Shown here in pieces: positions 18,409 to 28,344 of a stretch of 64,000 nt of DNA (position 1 is the stretch's first letter; every line of letters starts with the position of its first letter). The notes below the pieces were generated by a model that saw only the letters and a list, made by a program, of their open reading frames with translations, was not told the origin of the DNA and did not search any database. The stretch comes from Natrinema hispanicum (GTDB taxonomy: Archaea > Halobacteriota > Halobacteria > Halobacteriales > Natrialbaceae). Location: NCBI RefSeq assembly GCF_004217335.1, contig NZ_SHMP01000004.1, forward strand, positions 1,009,360 through 1,073,359, written 5' to 3'. The position numbers and the translations under genes are program-made.

Positions 18409-21315
18409 TTACTCGGTGAACGTGATCCAGCCGTCGGGAGCCTGCGCTTTCACGTCGTTCATCGCCTCGCGGGCAGCCGTCCGGGTCTCGTAAGTCTGCG
18501 TGCTCTCGGCCATCGTCGCGCCATACTCGTCGATCAGGTGCCAGACCCAGCCGTCTTCGGCGGTGTGGAGCTCGAACGAGACGCTGTCGATCTCGAGGAT
18601 ACTCGCCGACTCGATCAGTTCGCGAACGTCCGCGAGGGCTTCGCGGGCAGCGTCGGCTGTCTCGTGGGTTTCGGTGCCCGATGCGACGGTGCGGCCGTCC
18701 TCGTCGATGAGCCGCCAGCGCCAGCGGTCGTCGTCGGCGGCGACGAGTTCGAACGAGGCCACGTCGAAGTCAACTCGGCCGGCCAGCGGCGCAAGCTGGC
18801 GAATCGTGTCGATCGTCTCGAGCAGGTCGTCTTTGATGTCGACAGGATCAACCGCCTCCGCAATCACCTCGCGATCGCGGTTGACGAGGTCCCACGACCA
18901 GCCGTCGTCGCCGTCGAGACGGATCACGGCATCCTCGATCGCGAAGATCGGCGCGTCGAGCGCGTGTGATTTGAGGAGGGCGACGATGTCGTCCGCCGCG
19001 GCACGGTCGGCATAGGAGACGGCTGAATCGGCGATTTCCTCGCGATTACGGTCGAGCAGTCGGAACTGCCACTCGTCGGTTCCATACAACTGGACGGAGA
19101 CGTCACCGATCGTGTGACGGCGGGCCGACATAGCAGCCTCGCGGACGGTCTCGAGCCCGTCGATGAGTTCGTCACGCGTCGACGCCGCCCCGCCGTCGAC
19201 GGCGACCGTCTCACCAGTCGGCATGACGAACCGCCAGTGCCAGTCACCGGTCGCGTACGGCTGGAAGATCGCCCGGTCCATCGTCCGCACGTCCGACTCG
19301 AGATGCTTGAGCAGGCGGTCCATCGCCTGCCGTGCGGCGCTGCGGGTCGGATGAGTCGCTGGATCCTCGGCGACGAGCTTGCCGGCCTCGTCGATGAGCC
19401 GCCAGCCCCACTCGCCGTCTTCGTTGACAAAGAGTTCGAACGCCGCGGTCTCGATCTCGAGTAGTTCGGCATCGGGTGCCTGCTCTTTGAGCGTCATCAT
19501 CGTCTCGGCGGCCTCGCCGCGGGAGGTGTGTTCCTCGCCGGAGTCGGCCAGCACGTTGCCGTCTTCGTCGATGAGTCGCCAGCGCCATTCGCCGGAGTCG
19601 GCCTCGTAGACTTGGAACGCAGCGTTCTCGAACTCGATGAGGTCGGCCTCGGCAGCCTGCTGTCGGACGCGCTCGATCGCAGCCGTCGCCGTCTCGGCAT
19701 CAGCGTGGGACACCGTACTCGCCGCGACGACCTCGCGGTCGTCTGTGACGAGTCGCCAGTGCCACGAGTCGGCGCTGTCCGCTCTCGGCGCGGCATCCGT
19801 GACTGTCCCACCGTCCGGGGCCGGTTCGGGATCCTCAGCTGCCACCGGGAGCGTCTCGGCTTCGTCGAACGTATACTCGTCACCCGTCGTGTCTGTGGCC
19901 GGATACACCTCGTATGCCGCGTCTTCGATCTCGACGATCTCCGCATCGGCAGCGTTGTCACCGAACTGCTTAGTCCACGCCGTAGCGTCATCGCGGTCAG
20001 TCGTCCCCTCGGGACTGCGTGCGACGACGTGTTCGGTTTCGTCGACCAGCCGGTAGCGCCACTCCGTGCTGGACTCGTAGAGTTCGAAAGCCGGTTCGCC
20101 GGCAACGGTGACCGACGCCGACTCGAGTTCGGGGAGCAACGCTTCGGCAGCCCGCTCGGCATCGCGTCGGGAGTCGAACGTGTCGGTGCTGGTGGCAACG
20201 ACCTCGTCAGCAGCGTCGACGAACCGCCAGCGCCAGCCGTCGGCGCGTTCACAGAGTTCCACGCCGATGCCCTCGATGTCGAGCACCCGTGCCTGATCGA
20301 ACCGCTCGGCGAAGTTGTGGGCGGCCTCCTCGGCGCGCTCCTGGGTCGTGTGGCCGGTTTCGCTCGAGGCCAGCGGCGTGCGGTTGTCATCGACCAGTTG
20401 CCAGTACCACTTGTCGCGCCGTTGCTCGTAGGTATACGCCGCGTCCTCGATTTCGATAACGTCGGCGTCGGGCCCCTCGTCTTTCAGGAAGCTCACCGAC
20501 TCCTCGGCCCCATCGCGTTCGTCAAACTCGCCGGCACAGGCACCGACGACGGAACCGTCGTCACGCGCGAGCGTCCACTGCCAGGTGCCGTCGCGGTCCT
20601 CGTAGAGGCGAAACGCCGAGGTCGTCAGCTCCATCAGCCCCGCAGAACTGATCTGTGACTTAACACGCTCGATGCCCGCCGTCGCCTCCGGCCGCGTTAT
20701 GGCGCTGTCGGTGCTCTGGGCCAGCGCTTCGAGGTGGAGGACGTGCCACTTCCAGTCACCGTTTTCGTCGCGGAAGACGGCGAATTGGGCGCTTTCCATC
20801 GCGTCGCCTGTGAGAATGTCCGGGTCCTCGGTCTGTCCTTCTTCCTCGACGAACATACCCTTCCGTCCCGTAAGCACGGGAACGAGCGCAGTCACGCCCG
20901 CGATGATGCCGATTCCGAGCGTATAGACCGTAATAACCTCTACACTGTAGTCCGTACCCAGTTCTCGCCAATTATACGGATATGCCCAGCCGAAAAAGCC
21001 GATGCCGCCCAGAGAAACGAGTAAGCCGACGACACTGGCCTGAATCCCCCGCGTTCGTACCGGCAACATAAGGACGATACCGAAGAGGCAGAAAGCGAGC
21101 CCCGTTGCCGCCGTGACGCCGGAAAACTTGATCAGCGTATACGAGTTGCCTTCACCTGCATACCCAACGACGAACGCAGCGACGCCCGCAGCCCCGATGA
21201 TGTAGCCGACGATGAACAGCCAGTACCCATAAACGTCCTTGGCCGAGTCGGGTTCGCCGACGTAATGTTCGTACAGTTGAAACAAGTTTTGGTGAATGTC
21301 AGTCCAGGAAGCCAT
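18409..21315 (-). CDS. membrane-anchored array of 13 YegP-like (DUF1508) repeats
   Basis: Residues 1-150 hold four membrane helices (about 33-55, 62-86, 91-114 and 125-148). From about residue 174 to the end at 968 there are 13 tandem repeats of about 57 residues. The YegP/DUF1508 pattern is FELYxxxxGEWRWRL, IDEDGxVLADS, then a helix of about 15 residues and an EIE-type strand. Clear units include AAFQVYEADSGEWRWRLID, AAFELFVNEDGEWGWRLID and VSFELHTAEDGWVWHLIDE. Unit 6 has a 40-residue insertion. DUF1508 proteins usually have one or two repeats, so this is a long, probably rod-like array. Function is unknown; the repeats may face the cytoplasm or the exterior. Confidence 0.9.
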   Translation of the reverse strand: MASWTDIHQNLFQLYEHYVGEPDSAKDVYGYWLFIVGYIIGAAGVAAFVVGYAGEGNSYTLIKFSGVTAATGLAFCLFGIVLMLPVRTRGIQASVVGLLVSLGGIGFFGWAYPYNWRELGTDYSVEVITVYTLGIGIIAGVTALVPVLTGRKGMFVEEEGQTEDPDILTGDAMESAQFAVFRDENGDWKWHVLHLEALAQSTDSAITRPEATAGIERVKSQISSAGLMELTTSAFRLYEDRDGTWQWTLARDDGSVVGACAGEFDERDGAEESVSFLKDEGPDADVIEIEDAAYTYEQRRDKWYWQLVDDNRTPLASSETGHTTQERAEEAAHNFAERFDQARVLDIEGIGVELCERADGWRWRFVDAADEVVATSTDTFDSRRDAERAAEALLPELESASVTVAGEPAFELYESSTEWRYRLVDETEHVVARSPEGTTDRDDATAWTKQFGDNAADAEIVEIEDAAYEVYPATDTTGDEYTFDEAETLPVAAEDPEPAPDGGTVTDAAPRADSADSWHWRLVTDDREVVAASTVSHADAETATAAIERVRQQAAEADLIEFENAAFQVYEADSGEWRWRLIDEDGNVLADSGEEHTSRGEAAETMMTLKEQAPDAELLEIETAAFELFVNEDGEWGWRLIDEAGKLVAEDPATHPTRSAARQAMDRLLKHLESDVRTMDRAIFQPYATGDWHWRFVMPTGETVAVDGGAASTRDELIDGLETVREAAMSARRHTIGDVSVQLYGTDEWQFRLLDRNREEIADSAVSYADRAAADDIVALLKSHALDAPIFAIEDAVIRLDGDDGWSWDLVNRDREVIAEAVDPVDIKDDLLETIDTIRQLAPLAGRVDFDVASFELVAADDDRWRWRLIDEDGRTVASGTETHETADAAREALADVRELIESASILEIDSVSFELHTAEDGWVWHLIDEYGATMAESTQTYETRTAAREAMNDVKAQAPDGWITFTE

Positions 21316-21682
21316 CTCGAAACTTGACCGGATAACTCGAACGAATCATAATAAGTTTCTGGCTACTAGTACTATGTATGTCATGTATCTCTTCTATAAT
21401 TATAGCGCGTTTTGCTCGCGTGCAGCAGTCACCTCGGACTCAGAGGGCACGCACACGATAACGCGGTAGAACCGATCTCACGTGGAAAAAGAGCAAAATT
21501 CGTGATTACTTGCCGGCATTGATGAACAATTAGACGTCAATAAATTCACGATGCGAATGTTGAATCCAACTACATTGTACCCCTTGCTTGCGATTCTACT
21601 CAACTAATGATATGGAAAGTGATACATCTAGTGATTATTTAATTGTCGGAGTGTGGATATGGACTGGAGCCACCCACATTCG
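21316..21682. other. AT-rich intergenic region
   Basis: No gene is visible. The left end holds a TATA-like CTTATTATG (minus strand, 21348-21356) for the DUF1508-array gene. The rest, especially 21360-21410 and 21500-21650, is clearly lower in GC than its neighbours and may be a remnant of foreign DNA. No repeat or tRNA was found in it. Confidence 0.5.
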
Positions 21683-23161
21683 TCAGCCACAGCTGGCATC
21701 AGTCCGCGTATATGCAATCGGCTCGCCGATCGGTCCGTCCGCATCGACGGGTTGTTCGACGCGATAGATCGTCACCGACTCGACGTCGGCGGACGTCCGT
21801 TCACAGACGTTCGCCGCGACTGGCTTGGCAGCGCCGTCGACGCCCTGCGATTTCGTCCCGTATCGTTTCCAGAGCGTCGTCGGATACCGTTCCATGGCGT
21901 TGGGTGGGCGATCGAAATCCACGGACTCCCCGTCGACGAGGTCGATTACCGTCCCGGACTCATACTCGGCTTCGACGACGTACCAGCTGTACGAATCAGG
22001 CGGGTTTGGCGCGAAAAACGCCCAACTCGCGCTCTCGAGCGTACTACCGGCCCCCGACGAGGGCGTCTCGACGAGGCCCGCCGCGACGAGTTGCCAGCCA
22101 ACCAGCACGACAAACAGGCAGACCAGAATGCCCGTCGCAGTCACTCGCAGTCCACGCCGAACGAGCAGTCTCGTCCCGGACGGTGTCGAGTCGCTAATCT
22201 CTCGGCGGATGGGCTCGAGACGGGACGGGATAGTGCGTTTCGTGACGACCTGATCGATGGCATCCCAGAGCCGCGGCGGGAGAAACAGCAACAAGACGGC
22301 ACACATGACGAACGGAAAGGCCCCGAGTCGCATCGTTGCGGCCATCGAGAGGTGTGCGCCGATGAACGCGACGACGGTCGCGATTCGGAGCCATCTCGTT
22401 GCGGCCACGAGCAGCACCGATGCGGACAACACGGCGGTCCAGAGCCAGTTGATCCCGGTGAGGACGGCGGGATACTCCGCGAGGGTCGGCCCCAGTAGGT
22501 ACACGAAGTCCTCGAGTTGGAAGATCCGCTGGACGGCCACACCGCTCGTCCAGGCCTCGCTCTGAAACTTGAGGATGGCATTGATCGCATAGATCACAAC
22601 GACGTGAAAGAGTATCGTGGCAGTCGCCACCGAGAGAATCCGGTCGTCGTCGGGTCGAGGACGGCGGCGCAGCGACCACCGCGCGTCGAGTGGCAGAAAC
22701 GCCGCAAGGAACAGTACCGAGATGAGGATCGTATCACCACCGTTGACCAGGTATGGGTTGCGAGCGTGCAGTGACGCAAGCAACACTGCAGTTCCAACTG
22801 CTGCGAATCGGGGGCGGTAGCCGACGAGCAGGCACGCGGCGAGGACGACTGTGAGGCCAAGCAACAGGGCTTGCACCCACAGGGAGCCGGAGATGGCGTA
22901 CAGCGACCACCGCGCGAGCGTCGGGGCCGTCTCAGCGAGTGTCGCTCGAGGTAAGACTCCGTCGTCCGTGTAGAACATCTCCAGTTGTGGGGCCCGAAGG
23001 ACGAGGAGATCGGCGATGATGACGAGACCGATCCCGATCCGAAACGCACCCAGCGCTCGCGGGTCGATTCCGAGATGTGACTGGATGCGCCCTCGAAGCG
23101 ACGTGGCCGTCGCCATATCACCGTCAGTCGCCGTCGTCGATGGGGCGTGGGCAGCAGGCAT
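21683..23161 (-). CDS. HTTM-domain membrane protein (492 aa)
   Basis: The protein has the horizontally transferred transmembrane (HTTM) domain shared with vitamin K-dependent gamma-carboxylase. It begins DPRALGAFRIGIGLVIIADLL, then FYTDDGVLPRATL, and has about nine helices with LHARNPYLVNGGDTILISVLF in the middle, the most conserved HTTM block. The C-terminal 130 residues are extracytoplasmic or soluble (WAFFAPNPPDSYSWYVVEAE) and end with a cysteine-containing tail. A role as carboxylase is not established for archaeal members. A TATA-like ACTTATAGG lies about 45 nt upstream of the ATG at 23161. Confidence 0.9.
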   Translation of the reverse strand: MPAAHAPSTTATDGDMATATSLRGRIQSHLGIDPRALGAFRIGIGLVIIADLLVLRAPQLEMFYTDDGVLPRATLAETAPTLARWSLYAISGSLWVQALLLGLTVVLAACLLVGYRPRFAAVGTAVLLASLHARNPYLVNGGDTILISVLFLAAFLPLDARWSLRRRPRPDDDRILSVATATILFHVVVIYAINAILKFQSEAWTSGVAVQRIFQLEDFVYLLGPTLAEYPAVLTGINWLWTAVLSASVLLVAATRWLRIATVVAFIGAHLSMAATMRLGAFPFVMCAVLLLFLPPRLWDAIDQVVTKRTIPSRLEPIRREISDSTPSGTRLLVRRGLRVTATGILVCLFVVLVGWQLVAAGLVETPSSGAGSTLESASWAFFAPNPPDSYSWYVVEAEYESGTVIDLVDGESVDFDRPPNAMERYPTTLWKRYGTKSQGVDGAAKPVAANVCERTSADVESVTIYRVEQPVDADGPIGEPIAYTRTDASCG

Positions 23162-23299
23162 GGCGGTCAGCGACGCTGATCGCCGACTTCTAACCCATCC
23201 TATAAGTGTTTTCTCCTTAGGATAGCACTCAGGTGTGCACGCCTAACTGAGTCACACGTGTCTCGAGCAAGGGCTGTCACGGACGCGGTCTGCCTGCTA

Positions 23300-24127
23300 T
23301 CATCGCAACATGGCACCGGCTGGATGGGTGGCACAGACCGACGGCTCGTAGCCCGCATCGGACAGGCCTGTCCCGAGCGCAAAGACGGTGTTGCCGAGCA
23401 TGGCCATCGAGGCCTGTCCGTCGACCGCCGAGACATCGGCGATCGCCTCTCGCACTTGCGCTGTCAGCAATTCTGCATCACGTGCGAACCGCCGCGAGGC
23501 GTACATAAACGACAGCAGCGTCGGCTCCTCGACGACGCGAGAGAGCGCATCCTGTCCGGCAGCGGTCAGCGTCTCGGTATCGCCCGAGAGCACGTCGGCC
23601 GTCGAGAGTTCGCCAAAGGAGACGTACTCGACGCGGGCTCGAGCGGGAATCGTATCGAGGACGTTCTCCTGTGGCCCGCCGGGCTCGAGACGGATCGGGA
23701 CGCCGCCACGAGCCTGGGCGACCACGTCGCCCAGACCGGTCCCAGCTTGGACCTCGGCCCCGTGGGCGATCGTGACGAGTTCGTTCATCGAGAGCCTGCA
23801 CGCGAACACGCGGTTTGCCGCAAGCGCCGTCCCGAGAGCCATCGCACCTGAGACACCGAATCCGGCACCGAGTGGCAGGTCGGCGTCGGCTTCGACGCGG
23901 GCGGTCACGTCGAGCGTCTCGAGGACGGTCGTCACTGGATCGATCTCGAGTTCGTCGCCGTCGAGCACGACGGTCGTCTCCGTCGCCGGTTCGACCGTTA
24001 CCTCGACACCGTCGGTCAGCGTCAGTCCCGCACCCCGTGAGCCGGCTTTCGTCGGGTCCTCGTCGGGATGGGCGCTGAAAAAGCCCGTAACGTGGCCGGG
24101 AACGAACGCCGTCGCCTCCTCGCGCAT
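23300..24127 (-). CDS. pantoate kinase (archaeal CoA pathway)
   Basis: This GHMP-family kinase phosphorylates pantoate to 4-phosphopantoate in archaeal coenzyme A synthesis. The 275-residue protein starts MREEATAFVPGHVTGFF and has the GHMP ATP-binding motif as LPLGAGFGVSGAMALGTALA around residue 85. HGAEVQAGTGLGDVVAQARGG appears as two conserved stretches typical of the archaeal enzyme. The start at 24127 has a TATA box (GTTATATCG, around 24155) 28 nt upstream. It works directly before the phosphopantothenate synthetase encoded at 17583-18362. Confidence 0.95.
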   Translation of the reverse strand: MREEATAFVPGHVTGFFSAHPDEDPTKAGSRGAGLTLTDGVEVTVEPATETTVVLDGDELEIDPVTTVLETLDVTARVEADADLPLGAGFGVSGAMALGTALAANRVFACRLSMNELVTIAHGAEVQAGTGLGDVVAQARGGVPIRLEPGGPQENVLDTIPARARVEYVSFGELSTADVLSGDTETLTAAGQDALSRVVEEPTLLSFMYASRRFARDAELLTAQVREAIADVSAVDGQASMAMLGNTVFALGTGLSDAGYEPSVCATHPAGAMLR

Positions 24128-24200
24128 CACGCCTCCGCTTTCGACCGGAGCGATATAACATTGAAGATTCCGCGCTTCCCTGCCCATCTGGGGGCTGATC

Positions 24201-24280
24201 CGGACTCCTGTCAGTCAGTGCCGGCCGGCCGCGACCGTCCTGCGGGCCCACCGGGACATCGGGACAGCAGCCCGTATGAG
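24201..24280 (+). repeat. palindromic repeat element, copy 2 of 3
   Basis: An 80-nt copy beginning CGGACTCCTGTCAGTCA and ending ACAGCAGCCCGTATGAG. The first 17 bases are identical to copy 1. The central stem is less regular here (CCGCG pairs with TGCGG by one wobble, and CCGG pairs with CCGG farther out), with two fewer bases overall. It lies between the divergent pantoate kinase and ZIP transporter promoters. Confidence 0.8.
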
Positions 24281-24423
24281 CCTCGAGTCGACACGAGAGA
24301 ACTGGGCCGATCGATAGCAGACGCCGCGGCCACAGCGGGCAGAAGGATCGCGGTCGGGGATGTCGGTATCGACGTAGTCGGCTGTGGAGAGAGACAGTAT
24401 GTGTGCCACCACAAGAGTTAATA

Positions 24424-24448
24424 AGATATAGAGCATAGTTATTAATAA
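24424..24448 (+). promoter_or_regulatory. ZIP transporter promoter with palindrome TTATTAATAA
   Basis: A TATA-like AGATATA (24424-24430) is centred 28 nt before the GTG start. The perfect 10-bp palindrome TTATTAATAA (24439-24448) covers the predicted transcription start. TTAATAAG also occurs just upstream (24419-24425 region). A metalloregulator of the DtxR/SirR kind could bind here; this is inference. Confidence 0.4.
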
Positions 24449-24454
24449 GCAATA

Positions 24455-25324
24455 GTGCAAACCAGCAAGCTACAATCCATCACGGAGAGCTGGCATCGCA
24501 TCCGTTCCGACTCCGATTGGATCGTCGGGGGTGGGGGACTGCTCGCACTGATCGCCCTCTCGGGAGTCGCAACACTCGCTGGCGTCAACTGGAAACTCGT
24601 CGCGATCTCCTGGACGGCGTTTGCGGCAATGGCGATCGGCGCACCGCTTGGGGCGCGTGCAGTACAGTCCGAGCATCCGCTCGAGCCGATTTGGGGGTAC
24701 GGACTCGCAAGCGGTGCGATGGTCACGAGCGCTGCGCTCTTTCTCGTTCCGCAAGCGCTGGGCCAGCACGGCCGTCTCGGAAGTCTCGGGATCGCGATCG
24801 GATTCCTCGGTGGATACGTCGGGCACACGGTCGGCCACCGATTTACGCACCTGAACCTGCCGATCGACAGCACCGCAGCCGAGTTGACCGTCCACGCGCT
24901 CTCTGCGGGTGCCATCATCGGTGCGATCTACACCGCGATGCCGTCGCTGTCGTCGATTCTCGGCGTCGCACTGATCTCGCACAAGGCACCCGCTGGATAC
25001 GCGGCAGCGCGACGACTCGCGGCACAGGGACGATCCGTGGTGCCGCTGCTGTTGCCAGCGGCGGCTGTCGGGCTCGTTGCCCTCCCGGTCGGCATCGTCG
25101 GATTCGCACCGGCGAGTACGCTGCGGGGACTGCTCTTCGGTATCGCGGCCGGCGTGTTCCTCCACGTCGCCGTTGACCTGCTCCCGGAGTGTACCACTGG
25201 CAGTGAAACGTGCCCCGCCGACGGCGACAGTCACCTCCACCGAGATCGGCTCCGCACTCACGCCGCACTGAGCGCGACCCTCGGCGGAACGGCAGTCGCA
25301 CTCGCGTGGGCGTTCGTCGTCTGA
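24455..25324 (+). CDS. ZIP family divalent metal transporter
   Basis: This membrane protein moves zinc, iron or a related metal ion into the cytoplasm. The 289-residue protein has about eight helices. The metal-binding helices are recognisable by HALSAGAIIGAIY (helix 4 type), SHKAPAGYAAARRLAA (helix 5 type) and HVAVDLLPE near residue 230. The last matches the H-x(3)-D-x(2)-P-E form found in several prokaryotic ZIPs. The stretch CTTGSETCPADGDSHLH supplies extra Cys/His before the last helix. The start is GTG at 24455, placed by the TATA spacing. Confidence 0.88.
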   Translation: MQTSKLQSITESWHRIRSDSDWIVGGGGLLALIALSGVATLAGVNWKLVAISWTAFAAMAIGAPLGARAVQSEHPLEPIWGYGLASGAMVTSAALFLVPQALGQHGRLGSLGIAIGFLGGYVGHTVGHRFTHLNLPIDSTAAELTVHALSAGAIIGAIYTAMPSLSSILGVALISHKAPAGYAAARRLAAQGRSVVPLLLPAAAVGLVALPVGIVGFAPASTLRGLLFGIAAGVFLHVAVDLLPECTTGSETCPADGDSHLHRDRLRTHAALSATLGGTAVALAWAFVV

Positions 25325-25439
25325 TCCTGCCGCTCTCTCCGTTTTCTGATGATCTGACAGCACTCCCTTGCTTTCGGGGCAGGTAGCTGTCTCCCTCGAG
25401 CGGTCACTCAAAAAAGCGCGTTTCGGAGTTGCGCCGTCG

Positions 25440-25545
25440 CTTACGGCGATAGCCGCTGTCGGTCTGGCGAGACTTCCGTCGGTCGTCTCGCTAGCTCCCA
25501 GGTGTGCCGCCTACGGCGACAGCCGCTGCCGGTCTCGCGGGAACA
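25440..25545. repeat. partial duplication of the aspS 3' end
   Basis: About 30 bases starting TTACGGCGATAGCCGCTG (25441) match CTACGGCGACAGCCGCTG (25511) with few differences over the following GGTCTnGCG. The second copy encodes the last codons of aspS; the first lies 70 nt downstream of it in the transcript sense. It looks like a decayed short tandem duplication. Confidence 0.5.
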
Positions 25546-26815
25546 ACACAGCCTCTCGGATGTTGTCCAGCCCGAGGATCGTCATGATCAGGCGCTCGCC
25601 ACCGAGGCCGAAGCCGGCGTGAGGCGGCATGCCGTACTTGAACATCTTCGTGTAGTACTCGAACTGGTCGGGATCGAGGCCCTGCTGTTCGAAGCCTTCG
25701 ATGAGCTTCTCGTGGCGGTGTTCGCGCTGGCCACCCGAGACCAGTTCCATGCGCGGGTGCATCAGGTCGAAGCCAGTCGAGAGGTCGGGATCGTCGTCGT
25801 GATCTTTGATATAGAACGGCTTGATCTCGCTTGGCCAGTCCGTGATGAAGTAGTGGCCGCCGACGTCGTCGCCGAGTGCTTTCTCGGCCTCCGTCGAGAG
25901 GTCGTCGCCCCAGACGAGTTGTTCGTCGAGTTCGCCCGTCGCGTTGATGCGCTCGATGGCGTCCTCGTAGCTGATACGCGGGAAGTCTCCGTCGGGGGCC
26001 TCAAACTCGTCCTCGAGGCCGAGCGCCTCGAGTTCCTCGCTGCAGTTCTCGGCGATGGCCTCGTAGGCTGCTTTGACGACGCCTTCGACGACATCCATGG
26101 CGTCGTTCTGGTCACAGAACGCGCCCTCGAAGTCGATCGAGGTGGCCTCGTTCAAGTGTCGGGGCGTGTTGTGTTCCTCGGCGCGGAAGATCGGGCCGAT
26201 CTCGAAGACGCGCTCGACGTTGGAGCCAGCGATCAGCTGTTTGAACAGCTGTGGCGACTGGTTCATGAACGCTTCTTCGCCGAAGTAGGTGATCGGGAAG
26301 AGTTCGGTGCCGCCTTCGGTCCCGGTCGCGACGATCTTCGGCGTGGTGATCTCCGTACAGCGGAACTCGCGGAACTGGTCGCGGACCGCGCGCAGAATCT
26401 CCGAGCGGATCTCGAAGATGGCCTGAACCTCGTCCTTGCGCAGGTCGAGGGTGCGGTTATCCAGTCGCGTCGAGAGATCGGCGTCGACCTTGCCGGAGGG
26501 GTCAAGCGGCAGTTCGGGGTCGGCAGGGGCGACGACCTCAACGGACTCGGGCGTGACTTCGACGCCCGTCGGCGCGCGCGGCTCTTCTTCGACCGCGCCG
26601 GAGACTTTGACGACGCTCTCGCGAGAGACGCCCAGTCCGGTCTCGACGAGATCCTCGTCCATCTCGTCTTTCTCGAACTTGATCTGGATCTTACCCGAGG
26701 TGTCTCGGAGAATCAGGAAGGCGATGCCACCGAGATCGCGGATCTCGTGGACCCAGCCGGCGACGGTGACGTCGTCGCCCGGCTCGGCGTCGGCAGTGTA
26801 GGTTCTGTTCTGCAT
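25511..26815 (-). CDS. aspS: aspartate--tRNA(Asp/Asn) ligase
   Basis: This class IIb synthetase charges tRNA-Asp and, in archaea lacking AsnRS, often tRNA-Asn as well. The 434-residue protein has an N-terminal OB-fold anticodon-binding domain (about 1-105, [21 protein letters not shown] split by a turn). The catalytic domain has motif 2 [20 protein letters not shown] in pieces and motif 3 [22 protein letters not shown] with the conserved Arg. It is the archaeal type without the bacterial insertion domain. A TATA-like GTTTAAGT lies 28 nt before the ATG at 26815. Whether it also charges tRNA-Asn cannot be decided here. Confidence 0.96.
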   Translation of the reverse strand: MQNRTYTADAEPGDDVTVAGWVHEIRDLGGIAFLILRDTSGKIQIKFEKDEMDEDLVETGLGVSRESVVKVSGAVEEEPRAPTGVEVTPESVEVVAPADPELPLDPSGKVDADLSTRLDNRTLDLRKDEVQAIFEIRSEILRAVRDQFREFRCTEITTPKIVATGTEGGTELFPITYFGEEAFMNQSPQLFKQLIAGSNVERVFEIGPIFRAEEHNTPRHLNEATSIDFEGAFCDQNDAMDVVEGVVKAAYEAIAENCSEELEALGLEDEFEAPDGDFPRISYEDAIERINATGELDEQLVWGDDLSTEAEKALGDDVGGHYFITDWPSEIKPFYIKDHDDDPDLSTGFDLMHPRMELVSGGQREHRHEKLIEGFEQQGLDPDQFEYYTKMFKYGMPPHAGFGLGGERLIMTILGLDNIREAVLFPRDRQRLSP

Positions 26816-26910
26816 ACCACCTGATTCACGCAGGCGGAACTTAAACGCAGCCGTTCGCACCCGTGGATTACCGCGATGTGCGGGATGGGTTCCCGAGCGA
26901 CAAAACCCGC

Positions 26911-28257
26911 TCAGCGTTCGTGGACAGTCATCGGAATCTCGTGTTTCGGCCGCGCGGTTACTGTCGCCATCAGATCCAGATCCGTCCCGGGGACGAGTTC
27001 GAGGTGGTAGTCACGGTAGACCGTCGCGAGGATGAGCCGGGCCTCGAGCATCGCAAAGCGGTCGCCGATACAGCGACGCGGACCTGCCGCGAACGGGAAG
27101 TACGCCAGTTTCGGAAGCTCGCTCTCGAGGTCGTCAGTCCACCGTTCCGGCCGGAACGCGAGCGGGTCGTCGTACCACCGGGGGTCGCGGTGGACGACCC
27201 ACTGGTGCATCCGGACAGTCGATCCCGGTTCGATCTCGTAGCCGTCGATGACGTCGGGTTTGACCGGTTCGCGGACGATCCCCGGCACGGGCGGGTAGAG
27301 TCGCATCGACTCTTTGACGACGCGTTCGGTGTACGTAAGGTCAGCAAGGTCGCCCATCGTCGGCGTCCGGTCGCCGAGGACATCCTCGAGTTCCGCGACG
27401 AGCCGTTGCTCGACCTGCGGGTTCTTCGAGAGGAGATACATCGTCAGCGTCAGCGACAGCGCCGTCGTCTCGTGGCCGGCTAGCAACAGCGTGACCACTT
27501 CGTCCCGGATCTGTTCGTCCGACATCCCGTTGCCGGCGTCGTCGGTCGCCTCGAGCAGTTTCGAGATAACGTCGTGATCCGTCGGGTTGGTCCGCCGTTG
27601 CTCGATCAGCCGATAGACGACCTCGTCGAGGTCTTCGCGAGCGCGCTGGATCTGCCGTCTGGCCGGCGTCGGGACGTTCGGTGGCAGGACGTAGTTCGAG
27701 AGGCTCTCGGAGGCTTCCATGAACTGCTCGAGTGCCGAGCCGATAGTGTCGACGTGCTCGTCGACGTCGACTCCGAACAGCGCCCGGGCGACGATCTTCA
27801 GCGTCACTTCCATCATATCCTCGTGGACGAGCCGCGTCTGGCCGTCGTCCCACGACTCAAGGGCCTCCTCGGTGAACTCGGTCATCATCGTCGCGTACTC
27901 CTGGATCCGGTCAGGGTGGAACGCGGGCTGGATCAGGTGGCGGTTGCGTCGCCAGACCGCGCCTTCACTGTTAAGAATGCCCTTGCCAGTAAGCGGCCCG
28001 AGGACGCGCTGAAACCGGTCGCCTTTGACGTAGTTCTCGTTGTTCTGGACGAGGACGTGCTCGATGTAGTCGGGATGGTTCAACTGGTAGACCCGCCCCT
28101 CGGGGTCCTTCCAGGAGGCGATATCGCCGTACTCGCGGGCCGTTTGCGTCATAAAGCCGTATGGATCGCGGAGGAACGCGACCTGATTGCCAAGCAGCGG
28201 GAGCCCATCGGGTCCCGGCGGATAGCGGTCAGCGGTCGCAGCCGTATCGTAGCGCAT
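26911..28257 (-). CDS. cytochrome P450, CYP174-like
   Basis: This heme monooxygenase of 448 residues has all the P450 landmarks. The proline-rich start is [12 protein letters not shown], the I-helix oxygen-binding motif is [11 protein letters not shown] near residue 262, the K-helix ExxR is KESMR near 320, and the heme-binding loop is [12 protein letters not shown] with the thiolate cysteine at 396. Haloarchaea typically carry one such enzyme, CYP174A. No membrane anchor is seen, so it is probably soluble. The substrate is unknown; a terpenoid or carotenoid role is only a guess. No ferredoxin or reductase gene is adjacent. Confidence 0.95.
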   Translation of the reverse strand: MRYDTAATADRYPPGPDGLPLLGNQVAFLRDPYGFMTQTAREYGDIASWKDPEGRVYQLNHPDYIEHVLVQNNENYVKGDRFQRVLGPLTGKGILNSEGAVWRRNRHLIQPAFHPDRIQEYATMMTEFTEEALESWDDGQTRLVHEDMMEVTLKIVARALFGVDVDEHVDTIGSALEQFMEASESLSNYVLPPNVPTPARRQIQRAREDLDEVVYRLIEQRRTNPTDHDVISKLLEATDDAGNGMSDEQIRDEVVTLLLAGHETTALSLTLTMYLLSKNPQVEQRLVAELEDVLGDRTPTMGDLADLTYTERVVKESMRLYPPVPGIVREPVKPDVIDGYEIEPGSTVRMHQWVVHRDPRWYDDPLAFRPERWTDDLESELPKLAYFPFAAGPRRCIGDRFAMLEARLILATVYRDYHLELVPGTDLDLMATVTARPKHEIPMTVHER

Positions 28258-28313
28258 TCGTAGCTGGATAAAGGACCTGCGGCCACCTTTCTGTATGGCC
28301 GAGCACGCTAGGT

Positions 28314-28322
28314 GTTTTTAAC
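28314..28322 (+). promoter_or_regulatory. TATA box of the leader peptide and Bat-like regulator
   Basis: TTTTTAACT is centred about 27 nt upstream of the ATG at 28345, so transcription should begin at or next to the leader ORF start. Confidence 0.5.
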
Positions 28323-28344
28323 TCGAGGGGCGATACGGACCGCC

